64,000 nucleotides of DNA. Source: Stigmatella erecta (lineage in GTDB: Bacteria > Myxococcota > Myxococcia > Myxococcales > Myxococcaceae). A model generated the notes under the pieces. It did not search any database. It saw only the letters and a program-made list of their open reading frames with translations, and had not been told where the DNA came from. The stretch spans positions 160,155 to 224,154 of the forward strand of contig NZ_FOIJ01000015.1 in assembly GCF_900111745.1 (NCBI RefSeq), read 5' to 3'. The position numbers and the translations under genes were made by a program. Every line of letters starts with the position of its first letter. Position 1 is the stretch's first letter. Of the stretch, positions 34,301 to 41,063 are shown piece after piece.

Positions 34301-35673
34301 ACCGTCGTCTTGCTCAGGTCGGGCTGCGAGGAGACCACGTCGAAGGGCTCGCTCTGCACCGGGGGCAGGCCGCCCGCGCTGGCGCTCAGCCGGTAGTCCG
34401 TGCCGGGCTGCTGGAGGCTCAGGTCATCGAAGGTGGCCACGCCCGTGGCCGTCGTCCGCGCCGCCGTGCCCTGGAGCGTGGCGCCGTTGGTGGCCACCAG
34501 CGCCACCGTCACCGCCAGGCCCGAGGCCTGCACCGCGTTGTCATGCGCGTCGAACGCCTGCACCCGCACGGCGGGCGAGAGCACCTGGCCCACGGACGCC
34601 GTCTCGGGCGGCTGGGTCAGAAACGCCAGCCGCGCGGCCGGGCCCGGGATGAACGTCACCGCCGGGGCCGGGGGCAGCGCCATGCCGGCCAGGGTGGCCG
34701 TCACGGTCTTCAGCTCGGCCCGGGTGGAGCGCAGCTCCGTGGTGAACGTGCCCTGCGCGTCCGTCACGCCCGCCTCGGACGACAGCACGTTGAGCGTGCC
34801 CGAGGCGGCGAACCTGATCGTCTGCCCCGCCACGGGGTTGCCGAACGCATCGCGCGCGGTGAGGGTGATGGAGGTGAAGTCCTCGCCATCGGCCACCACC
34901 TGCGTCTTCGACGGCTCGACCACCACGGTGGTGTTCGACGGATCGGCGTCCCCCGCGGTGATGTCGAAGGGCTCGCTCGCCACGGCGGCATACCCCGGCG
35001 CGCTGGCGCGCAGCCGGTAGCCCGTGCCGGCCTTCTTCACGTCCAGGTCCGCGAACGCCGCCGTGCCCGCGGCCGTCGCCTGCTGGAGGGTGCCGCCCAG
35101 CACCGCGCCGCCCGCGGCGGGCTCCAGGCTCAGCGTCACCGCCACCGGCTCCGTGGGCACATTGCCCGCGCTGTCCTCCACCCGCACCTGCACCGGCGGG
35201 GCGAACACCGCGCCCGCGCGCGAGGTGGCCGGCGGCTGGGTGAGGAACGAGAGCCCCGAGGCCCCCGGCACGAACGTCACCTCGGGCCGCTGCGTGAGCG
35301 TCACCTGCCCGGTGCCCGTGCCCACCGTGACGGTGAGCACCTTCGTCTCCGCGCGCGTGGAGGCGATGCTGCCCTCGGCCACCCCGGCCCCGTCCGAGGC
35401 GGGCGGCTGGACCAGGAGGTTGTCCGTGCCCGTGGCGGTGAAGGCCACCGTCTGCGCGCCCAAGGGCCGGCCGGCCCGGTCCCGCACCGTGACGAGGACG
35501 CGCGCGAGGCTCACCCCATCCGCGACGATGCCCGTGGCGGGCTGCACCTCCACGGTGGAGAGCGCCGCATCCGGCCCCCGGCTCAGCTCTCCCGCGTTGA
35601 CCGGGGGATGGCCGTCGATACAGGCGGTGGCCAGGGAGACCATCAACAGCGCGAGTGACAGACGCGTAGGCAC
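28384..35673 (-). CDS. Giant lipoprotein: Ig-like (Big_1/invasin) repeats plus FG-GAP/VCBS propellers
   Basis: About 2429 residues. I choose GTG 35673, which has AGGA upstream and directly starts a lipoprotein signal (MPTRLSLALLMVSLATAC, Cys18); the TTG at 35721 would bury it. Residues ~30-1240 carry five ~206-residue repeats and two shorter ones, each opening with an invasin-like Ig module (KTTVEVSKSPVVADxVDFTTLTVTVRDxYGNPLAG). A linker region follows. From ~1385 to the end lie roughly twenty FG-GAP/VCBS units (DVDGDGRMDVVVG, DLNRDGKPDVLV, DFNADGWPDVAV) with calcium-loop Asp/Asn. Likely a surface or secreted adhesin-like scaffold; the ligand is unknown. Confidence 0.88.
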   Translation of the reverse strand: MPTRLSLALLMVSLATACIDGHPPVNAGELSRGPDAALSTVEVQPATGIVADGVSLARVLVTVRDRAGRPLGAQTVAFTATGTDNLLVQPPASDGAGVAEGSIASTRAETKVLTVTVGTGTGQVTLTQRPEVTFVPGASGLSFLTQPPATSRAGAVFAPPVQVRVEDSAGNVPTEPVAVTLSLEPAAGGAVLGGTLQQATAAGTAAFADLDVKKAGTGYRLRASAPGYAAVASEPFDITAGDADPSNTTVVVEPSKTQVVADGEDFTSITLTARDAFGNPVAGQTIRFAASGTLNVLSSEAGVTDAQGTFTTELRSTRAELKTVTATLAGMALPPAPAVTFIPGPAARLAFLTQPPETASVGQVLSPAVRVQAFDAHDNAVQASGLAVTVALVATNGATLQGTAARTTATGVATFDDLSLQQPGTDYRLSASAGGLPPVQSEPFDVVSSQPDLSKTTVEVSKSPVVADGVDTTTVTVTVRDMYGNPLAGHAVGMSVSGTGNVLSAPGGTSGTDGKVSAVLSSTVAEAKTVEATLAGTVLAPHPEVMFVPGPPARLVFATQPPPTTPAGQALSPAVRVQVLDAHGNPVVFPALTVTVALVATNGAILQGTAAQPSAASVAAFNDLSLQQAGTGYRLSASAGSLPPVQSEPFDITPLEPALDKTTVEVSKSPVVADNVDFTTLTVTVRDTYGNPLAGRAVGLSVTGTGNVLSSAAGTTGANGAFAAELRSTKAEAKTVEATLAGTVLPPHPEALFVPGPPAKLAFATQPPPTTPAGQALSPAVRVQVLDAHDNPVAAPSLTVTLGLVATNGAILQGTAARPSAEGVATFDDLSIAQPGTGYRLSASAGSLPLVQSEPFDIAPLQPDLSKTGVEVSKSPVVADNVDFTTLTVTARDALNNPVPGQAVTVAASGSDNTLSATSGTTGSDGRFTATLRSTKAEPKEVQATLNGAAVSQRPQVVFIAGPAQKLVFATEPPLSVTAGAALGVSVQVLDAHDNRVTAATGAVALALEATNGATLSGTASQVPSSGVASFPDVNVQKAGAGYRLRATSAGLTPAVSEPFSVTASVPVVITSSLTVSPATPIPADNTAEATLLVKVRDAYGNAVVNEPVSLAVSGLGNTLEPASGVSSSTGEFTARLKSTRAEVKTVQAQVGALALAPQDVTFVAGPLALLTLTASPLELEADGIAQTFLTATAEDAAGNRIPNLALTFTAAGTENTFTVPAGTTDANGQLLSQLRSKSSGVKPVSVTGAGQVGTVLVTFLRPGAQISNAHLPVNPAAGCVVVEYTLSQPQSARADVVIEYESEGVFKRVTQAGSLTGSGVQGLATSPTGLTHTFLWNSTTDVPLSDVTARLRLTAQIPGALPSSTVLEGVNLRNGLRFEPPGLVPAGGAAQVLGRVDVDGDGRMDVVVGSATSSELQVLKGTGAGTFGAPTAISLGAGESAVALLVADLNRDGKPDVLVASGTRKVFLVPGSSVALGTPGLLATLSGVSRGLTVGDFNRDGRLDWAGATDAGTLEISLATATGFAAPAVRTVGGAPGALAAGDFNQDDRLDLAFGDPAGDVQVMLGTGSGTFGAAAPLGVGPGTVALAVAELNRDGRPDLVAARGAQGRVSVALGNADGTFSVPPAVNTGGTPSGVAVEDLDGNGHPDVVVAGVGSTVLVLKGQNDGSLSATPLSVPAGGPSAAVVVVDADLSGRPDVVASLGGAGLSVLLNTRADRCEGSIDAALQLVASSKPSASATPDLDGDGRLDLVVTSEGTSSVDIARGLGNGTFTAFTAVPLGTGAVNPQGVASGDFNADGRMDLVTANTSSGSVALLLANGSGGYDISTLSSGSSTRAVATADFDLDGHLDVAAVNTGANNVRVFFGNGDGTFGESKTLNTAGGPYALVVVDLNGDGRPDIATANSVSGNVTSLRNDGGRGFTALGGFTARPGSRALVAGDFNRDNKADLAVANYGDDSVSVLLGQGTGTFAAAINTTATVGAQEFRQPRGVTVGDFNADGWPDVAVASNLGPSMALLLGKPVAAGSPYGPFLLGPVLAAGTVAGSLTGADLDGDGRQDLVATFSATHRVAVMRGTGSTAMGVRGFAVLNPSGTADARGALVADINRDGKLDLLTANRTTQFMSVLLNDGTGNFPELHTLSAGSTPQSVAVGDVNRDGKPDMLVASSGGNTITVHLGNGTGGAESSATRASSAARTLELVDVDQDGDLDILVGSTTSVGVHLNDGSGTFGNLVTVPSPGGAPRALVTADFNQDGKVDAAFANSSSTNGLGVLLGNGTGNFTGPAKIVNLGTGCETLAAGDLDQDGKLDLAVVCGIPGNASNHQVRILKGQGNANFTATVTLSTASVGVLEGVAIADLDGDGRLDVAAMLKLTNAEALTVWRGNGAGGFGGPVSWGSVAGGQSLAVGDLNGDGLMDVFTGGSSQAGVLLSR
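33020..34260 (-). repeat. 618-bp tandem repeats within the 2429-aa gene
   Basis: Two adjacent units are offset by exactly 618 bp where I could align them (for example the segment GTGCGCGTCGAGCACCTGGA at 33307 and 33925). They encode 206-residue repeats that are much closer to each other than to the outer repeats, implying recent duplication. Confidence 0.8.
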
Positions 35674-35734
35674 AGGGGCAGTCCTTCGAACGACGGCACG
35701 GAAACAGCGTCGCCTCGGCAAATACGGCCCCCGA

Positions 35735-35763
35735 GATATAAAAGATTCACAAATGAACGTGAA
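35735..35763 (-). promoter_or_regulatory. Candidate promoter of the 2429-aa lipoprotein gene
   Basis: Read on the minus strand, TTCACG (35758-35763) and TATATC (35735-35740) are 17 bp apart in an AT-rich patch, with four of six matches to each consensus box. A small dyad TTCA-N4-TGAA lies in the spacer. Prediction only. Confidence 0.35.
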
Positions 35764-35905
35764 GTTCCGCGCCCTTGCGAAACAGGCAGACTGTCGAGGG
35801 GCTGGCTTCCCCGCCTGGGTCTTTCCTACCCGCTGAGAAAACCCGATTCGTGTCTAGAAACACGTGCCAAGCCAGACATGCGCCGTTAGGGCACCTGAAA
35901 CACAG

Positions 35906-35935
35906 AGGGCCTCCCGCCTCACGGCGGAAGGCCCT
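35906..35935. terminator. Hairpin terminator after the redoxin gene
   Basis: A 13-position stem with one mismatch (35906-35918 with 35923-35935, TCAC loop) lies 30 bp beyond the stop of the minus-strand redoxin gene. The minus strand continues CTGTGTTTC, a weak T-tract. Confidence 0.65.
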
Positions 35936-35964
35936 GGAATGCCACGCCCACCGTCCGGGCGGCT

Positions 35965-36555
35965 TCAGCTCTTGTACTTCACGGTGCAGCCGTACGGCTC
36001 GGAGGTGGCGGTCGGCACGGCCTTGCCCGTGGTGAGCGCATCCAGCGCCGTCTTCACGTAGTTCACGTCCGTGTCCTTCTTGCCGCGCGGGTCATCGTCG
36101 ATGGCGCCCGCGTAGCGCAGCACGCCCTTCTCATCGATGACGTACATGTGCGGGGTGGTCTTCGCGTTGTAGGCGTGGCCCACCTTGCCCTCGGTGTCCA
36201 GAAGGACCGGGTAGGTGAAGCCCTCGGTCTTCTTCCAGGAGGCCGACTTGTCCGCCGTGTTGCTGGAGGTGGAGTCCACCGCCAGCCACACCACCTTGTT
36301 GGCGTCATAGCCCTTCAGGGTGGTCTCCATGGTGTTGGCGCCGTAGTGGCGCTGGACGAAGGGACAGCCGGGGTTGGTCCACTCGAGCACCACCAGCTTG
36401 CCCTTGTACTGGGACAGCGAGTGCTCCTTGCCGGCCTCGTCCTTCAGCTTGAAATCGGGGGCGGGCTTGCCCACCTCCGCGGTGTCGGCGGCCAGGGCAG
36501 GGCCGGCCAGACCGAGGGCGGTGGTGAGCGCGAACGCAGTGAGGGCACGCTTCAT
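35965..36555 (-). CDS. Exported thioredoxin-like redoxin
   Basis: A 196-residue periplasmic protein; ATG 36555 has a clear AAGGAG site and a signal peptide ending GPALAAD. The fold is AhpC/TSA-redoxin: VGKPAPDFKLKDEAGKEHSLSQYKGK, then VLEWTNPGCPFVQRHY, then TPHMYVIDEKGVLRYAGAIDDDP. The active site has a single Cys (GCPF) instead of a CXXC pair, and another Cys near the end (YGCTVKYKS). This suits a peroxidase or thiol-disulfide role in the periplasm. It lies 76 bp downstream of the DsbD-like reductase, its probable electron source. Confidence 0.88.
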   Translation of the reverse strand: MKRALTAFALTTALGLAGPALAADTAEVGKPAPDFKLKDEAGKEHSLSQYKGKLVVLEWTNPGCPFVQRHYGANTMETTLKGYDANKVVWLAVDSTSSNTADKSASWKKTEGFTYPVLLDTEGKVGHAYNAKTTPHMYVIDEKGVLRYAGAIDDDPRGKKDTDVNYVKTALDALTTGKAVPTATSEPYGCTVKYKS

Positions 36556-36631
36556 GGCTTCATCTCCTTGAGATTCTGGGCTTCGAGGCTCGGGTGTGAA
36601 AGGTGGGGAGGCCTGACGGCGCCAGCCACCC

Positions 36632-38875
36632 TCATGTCGCATCACGGCGATGTCCGGCCGCACGCTCCACGGCCTGGATAACAAGGTCCTGCGTGAGCAA
36701 TTCCGGAAGAACCTCCGGCTGGGCCGGCGCCGAGGGGCTGATGACCAGGTACATGGGCACGCCGGCCCGGCCATGCGCGGCCAGCTGGGCCGAGATGCGC
36801 GCATCCCGGCGCGTCCAGTCCGCCACGAAGAAGGCCACCTGGTGCCGCGCGAAGGCAGCGCGCACGTCCTCACGCGCCAGCACCGTGCGCTCGTTGAACT
36901 TGCAGGTCAGGCACCAGTCGGCGGTGAAGTCGATGAAGACGGGCTGGCCGGCCTGGAGCGCCGCGGCCACCGCGGCCTCCTCCCAGGGCTGCGCATGCGC
37001 CGCCGTGGAGGCCGGGCGCCCAGCGGCCGCCTCCTCGAAGCGCAGCGCGAAGCCGCCGATGCCCAGCAGCAAGGCCAGCGCCACGCCGCGCCCCACCCAC
37101 TTCCACGTGCCCTCCGTGAACTGCGAGCGCCCGTACAGCCACGCGCCCAGCGCCACCGCCACGAGGAACGCGAGCAGCCGCGCCATGCCGTCCACCCCGG
37201 CCAGGCCCCCCATCACCCACAGGAGCCACACCGTGGTGCCCAGCAGCGCGAAGCCCAGGAGCTGCTTGCCCACCTCCATCCACGCGCCCGGCTTCGGCAG
37301 CCGCTTGGCCAGCCCCGGCACCATCACCAGCACGCAGAAGGGCAGCGCCAGCCCGAGCCCCAGCGCGACGAAGGTGGCCACCACCGTGAGCGGCCCCGCC
37401 GCGAAGGCGAACCCCACCGCCGTGCCGAGCAGGGGCGCCGAGCACGGCGTGGCGAGCACCACCGCCAGCACGCCCTCGCCCGCGCTGCGCGCCAGGCCGC
37501 TCGTCGCATCCACCTTGCCCGCGATCGCCGTGCCATCCGCGCCCAGGTGGTAGACGCCAAAGAGGTTGAGCGCGAACGCCACCAGCACCGCGCTCACCCC
37601 GGCGACGAAGAGCGGCTCCTGGAACTGGAAGCCCCAGCCCACGCTAGCCCCACCGGCGCGCACCGCCAGCACCACCGCGGCCAGCACGCCCATCGAGCCG
37701 ACGATGCCGCCCGTGTACGCCAGGGCGTGCATGCCCACGTGCCGGCGGTCCTCCTGCACCAGGCGCGTGAAGCCATACGCCTTGAGCGCCAGCACCGGGA
37801 ACACGCACGGCATGAGGTTGAGGATGGCCCCGCCCAGGAAGGCGAACAGCAGCGCCACGCCCAGGGACAGCGGGGACTCGGCCGGCGCGGCCGCCACCGG
37901 CGCGGCCCCCGGCTTCGGGAAGGCCGGCGCGGGCGCGGGCGCCGCGGCCACGGCCCCCGGGGGGGCGGGCACCACCGGCGCCATCGCCAGGTTCACCTCC
38001 AGGGACTGGAACCCCGCCTGGGCGGTGCCCAGCCGCAGCACGCCCTGGAGCCGGGGGGCCTCGGCGGGAGGCTCGCCCGGCTCGGCCTTGCCCTCCAGGC
38101 GGTACCGGCCCGGGGCCTGCTGGGTGAGGGCCACCTTGGCGATGCCCGGCAGGCGCTCGGAGACGAAGAAGTCCCCCTCCACGCCGGGCACGGGCCCCTG
38201 GCCCTCGCGCGCCGCGACGGTGAGGGTGCCCGTGAAGGGCTGCCCGGCCTGAAGCGTGGGCGCATCCAGGGTGAGCGAGGCGGTGTGGACCGCGGCCTCC
38301 TCCCCGAGCGGCACCTGGGCCTGGAAGGCATCGAAGGCGGCCGTGGCCTCCACGTCCCGCAGCGTCTCGGGCCCCACGGGCACCGAGCGCGAGAGCACCA
38401 TCTCCGCGGGGATGCACCGCTCGGCGCACACCAGCGCATCCACCGCGGCCGACAGCGTGAGGGCCCCTTCCGCCTGGGCCGAGGCGCGCGCCTCCGCGAA
38501 GAGAATCACCTCGTGGTGGTACCCATGGGTGATGATGAAGTTGTCCGGGGTGCGGAAGGTGGCGGGGAAGGGCCAGCGCAGCTCGCCCACGGTGGTGCCC
38601 GGCGTGTCCCACGACACCTCGGTGGACAGCCCCGAGTCCCCGGGGTTCTTCCAGTAGATGTGCCAGTCCGGGTCCATCCGGAAGCGCACGCCCACCCGGA
38701 ACGCGTCCCCCGGCTTCACCTGGGTGGCATCCACCAGCAGCGCCGCCTCGACCCGGGGCTCGCCCTCGTCGGGCGCACCGCTGCGCACGGCCGAGGCGGG
38801 CAGCTCCGCCCACGCCACCGCGCTGCCTGCCCACAGGAGCACCCCAGCCCACATCGCTCGACACCGCCGCGTCAT
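36632..38875 (-). CDS. DsbD/ScsB-like transmembrane thiol-disulfide reductase
   Basis: A 747-residue inner-membrane protein with a signal peptide and GGGAGG site at ATG 38875. The N-terminal periplasmic domain (~25-300) carries a CAERC pair near residue 150, as in DsbC-like sensor domains of ScsB proteins. The central membrane domain has the electron-transfer cysteines in NLMPCVFPVLAL (~355) and VLATPCSAPLLG (~475). The C-terminal thioredoxin domain has WCLTCK (~653). It moves electrons from cytoplasmic thioredoxin across the membrane to periplasmic partners. The redoxin gene just downstream is a likely acceptor. All expected Cys pairs are intact. Confidence 0.92.
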   Translation of the reverse strand: MTRRCRAMWAGVLLWAGSAVAWAELPASAVRSGAPDEGEPRVEAALLVDATQVKPGDAFRVGVRFRMDPDWHIYWKNPGDSGLSTEVSWDTPGTTVGELRWPFPATFRTPDNFIITHGYHHEVILFAEARASAQAEGALTLSAAVDALVCAERCIPAEMVLSRSVPVGPETLRDVEATAAFDAFQAQVPLGEEAAVHTASLTLDAPTLQAGQPFTGTLTVAAREGQGPVPGVEGDFFVSERLPGIAKVALTQQAPGRYRLEGKAEPGEPPAEAPRLQGVLRLGTAQAGFQSLEVNLAMAPVVPAPPGAVAAAPAPAPAFPKPGAAPVAAAPAESPLSLGVALLFAFLGGAILNLMPCVFPVLALKAYGFTRLVQEDRRHVGMHALAYTGGIVGSMGVLAAVVLAVRAGGASVGWGFQFQEPLFVAGVSAVLVAFALNLFGVYHLGADGTAIAGKVDATSGLARSAGEGVLAVVLATPCSAPLLGTAVGFAFAAGPLTVVATFVALGLGLALPFCVLVMVPGLAKRLPKPGAWMEVGKQLLGFALLGTTVWLLWVMGGLAGVDGMARLLAFLVAVALGAWLYGRSQFTEGTWKWVGRGVALALLLGIGGFALRFEEAAAGRPASTAAHAQPWEEAAVAAALQAGQPVFIDFTADWCLTCKFNERTVLAREDVRAAFARHQVAFFVADWTRRDARISAQLAAHGRAGVPMYLVISPSAPAQPEVLPELLTQDLVIQAVERAAGHRRDAT

Positions 38876-39013
38876 GTGCCTCCCGTTAATCCAACCGCGT
38901 GCCGCATGCCACCTGGAGTGAGGCCCTCTTCAACCCCGGCAAGCGGGCGGGCATTCCTCTGGACAGTGGGTGACGGCAGCGGGCGAAGAGTTTCAGGCGC
39001 GGCGGCGGGCGCT

Positions 39014-40258
39014 TCAGTGCTCCACCTTCTTCTTGGGGTAGGCGGGCAGGCGCATGACCTGGCTGACGGAGGTGCGGGCGCCCTCGGCCTTGGCGCGGCG
39101 CACCAGGAGCGCGGGCAGCTCCGCCACGCGGCGCTCCACGGCCAGGCGCAGGTCGGCCAGCCGCTCCAGGTGGCGGCGGGCGGGCACATCCTCCACGTTG
39201 AGCCGGACCAGCTCGCGCAGGGAGGCCTCCGCCTGGGCCAGGGCCCGCCCGGCGGCCTCCACATCGCGCCGGGAGAGCGACTTCCAGGCGGCTCCCTCGG
39301 CGGCCACGAGATCCAACTCCGTGCTCACCGCGCTCACCCGCCTTCCCTGCACGCTGTCGGAGGTGACGCGAATGAGGGGGATGGAGGGCCTGCGCGTGTC
39401 GCCGTTCTCCACATAGGAGGCGGTCAGGGCGAAGTTCCAGTCGGCCGCGGCCAGGCGCCCGGTGAAGAGGGCGCGGCGCAGACAGGCCTGGGACACGGCG
39501 CCGAGCAGCACGCTCATGGCATCGCCCTCCAGGCGCGTGGAGTAGCGGTGGCGGCAGCGCAGCTCGGAGAAGCCCGAGGGCAGCACGTGGATGCGCGCAT
39601 CCGAGGCCACCTCGCCGAAGAGCTCGGTCACCATGGCGGCCACGGTGGTGGGCAGCGCCTCGGCGTCATCCGCGTGGGCAAACCCGGTGCCGGACGGGGC
39701 GCTGAGCGCCTCGAGAATCTCCGGGATGTAGTGGCGCCCCAGGCCGAGCGCGTGGAGGGTGACGCTGGAGTCGGCCACCTTGGCGCCCAGCGTCTTGAAG
39801 TCCGCCACGGCGGCGGGGCCCACGGAGGGCTCGCCGTCGGTGAGCAGCAGCAGCTTGCGGCGCGCGCCGGGGATGAGCACGCGGTGGAGCGAGGAGGCGC
39901 CCAGCTCCACGGCCTCGTGGAGCGCGGTGCCCGAGCCCGTCTCCAGCGAGGAGAGCCGCTCGGACAGCTCCGTCTTGGCATCGGGCTCCATGGCGCGCAC
40001 GGGCAGGAGCTGCTCGGGGACGCCGTCGAAGGCGAGCAGGCCAATGTAGTCGCGCGGCCCGGCCTGGGCCACGAGCGACTGGGCCGCGTCGATGGCGGCC
40101 ACCAGGGGGGCACCGCGCATGGAGGCGCTGCGATCGATGAGGAGGTTCACGGCGACGGGGGCGCGGGGGGTGCTCTCCTCGGCCTCCAGGGTGACCAGCA
40201 AGAGGACCTCCTTGCCCTGCTCGCCGTCCCGCTCCATCGCCCAGGCCATCTGCTTCAT
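39014..40258 (-). CDS. VWA-domain protein
   Basis: A 414-residue protein without signal peptide. Residues ~35-210 form a von Willebrand factor A domain with an intact MIDAS start, DRSAS (Asp42, Ser44, Ser46), then TGSGTALHEAVELG and LLLLTDGEPSVG supplying the other metal residues. The C-terminal half is helical and charged (VEAAGRALAQAEASLRELVRL, LADLRLAVERRVAELPALL) and ends PAYPKKKVEH. Such proteins bind partners through a divalent metal. AAGGAAG precedes the start. No MoxR ATPase partner is adjacent, so its complex is unknown. Confidence 0.85.
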   Translation of the reverse strand: MKQMAWAMERDGEQGKEVLLLVTLEAEESTPRAPVAVNLLIDRSASMRGAPLVAAIDAAQSLVAQAGPRDYIGLLAFDGVPEQLLPVRAMEPDAKTELSERLSSLETGSGTALHEAVELGASSLHRVLIPGARRKLLLLTDGEPSVGPAAVADFKTLGAKVADSSVTLHALGLGRHYIPEILEALSAPSGTGFAHADDAEALPTTVAAMVTELFGEVASDARIHVLPSGFSELRCRHRYSTRLEGDAMSVLLGAVSQACLRRALFTGRLAAADWNFALTASYVENGDTRRPSIPLIRVTSDSVQGRRVSAVSTELDLVAAEGAAWKSLSRRDVEAAGRALAQAEASLRELVRLNVEDVPARRHLERLADLRLAVERRVAELPALLVRRAKAEGARTSVSQVMRLPAYPKKKVEH

Positions 40259-40397
40259 CGAACTTCCTTACGCAGGTGAGAAAGGAGGCCATTGTGCCGC
40301 GTTCCCGGCCTGGAGGGCAGGTGGCCCCGTACATTTCAGCCCGCCTGCTCCAACCCAGGGCCCAGGTAGGTGGCGCCGGGGACATCCCCTCCGGACG

Positions 40398-41063
40398 TTA
40401 GTCGAGGAGCTCTCCGAGAGAGAGCCGCTCCAACTCTTGAAAGAGCGGCTTGAAGTTCTGGGGACACGCGCCGCACAGGTCGCGGGCCGCAGCCCGCTCC
40501 AGAATCCAGGGGGCATCCGTGGTCTCGATGTACCCCTGCTTGCGGTACTTCATGAACAAGTGCTCCACCACGCGTTTGGGCGGACGCTGATCGTTCTGCT
40601 CCTCGGGAGGCTTTCGCCAGTTCTTCTCGATGCCCTCGTCCGTCTTGAGCCGCTGCCTCAGGATGTCCGGTGCGCCGAGCAGAAGCACTTCCAGGTCATG
40701 CTTGAGGCAGTGAATTCTGTAGTGGGAGCGCGCCGCTTCAGGAAGTCCAAGCTGCTCAGCCTCCATGTTGAAGCGCTCCCAAAGCATCTTCCGAAGTTCC
40801 TCAAAGGAATGATGCGCCTCTGGCGTGCGGGCGTACTTGGCCATGGGATACAGGTCAGGCAGGGCAAAGATGTAATCGTCTGGACTGCCCTTGAGGTGAC
40901 TTGCAGCGGTCTTGCCCAAATGCCGCAGGATCCAGTCCTTCCCCTCTTTGGGATGGAAGGTGATGCTGACCTTCGACTGCCGTCCCTGCTTGAGGACGTC
41001 GCGAAAGAGCTTCTCCAAGGAGACACGATCGCCGGGACCCTCCACATAAACGAGCACCTTCAC
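40398..41063 (-). CDS. DUF4276 protein (TOPRIM-like), partner of AAA ATPase
   Basis: A 221-residue protein beginning at GTG 41063, overlapping the ATPase stop as GTGA. The N-terminus (KVLVYVEGPGD, with Glu8 and Asp12) and YIFALPDLYPM (Asp70) match DUF4276, a family considered to have a TOPRIM-like fold. That pattern fits a metal-dependent nuclease acting on nucleic acid. The tight coupling to a RecF/OLD-like ATPase mirrors the ATPase plus TOPRIM logic of OLD, Gabija and PARIS defence systems. Defence function is inference; the family and the coupling are visible. Confidence 0.82.
   Translation of the reverse strand: MKVLVYVEGPGDRVSLEKLFRDVLKQGRQSKVSITFHPKEGKDWILRHLGKTAASHLKGSPDDYIFALPDLYPMAKYARTPEAHHSFEELRKMLWERFNMEAEQLGLPEAARSHYRIHCLKHDLEVLLLGAPDILRQRLKTDEGIEKNWRKPPEEQNDQRPPKRVVEHLFMKYRKQGYIETTDAPWILERAAARDLCGACPQNFKPLFQELERLSLGELLD

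Noticed and set aside
28711..35658. 2315-codon plus-strand frame opposite the Ig/propeller lipoprotein
   Set aside because: Shadow frame of the lipoprotein's third-position bias; no ribosome site, signal or motif.
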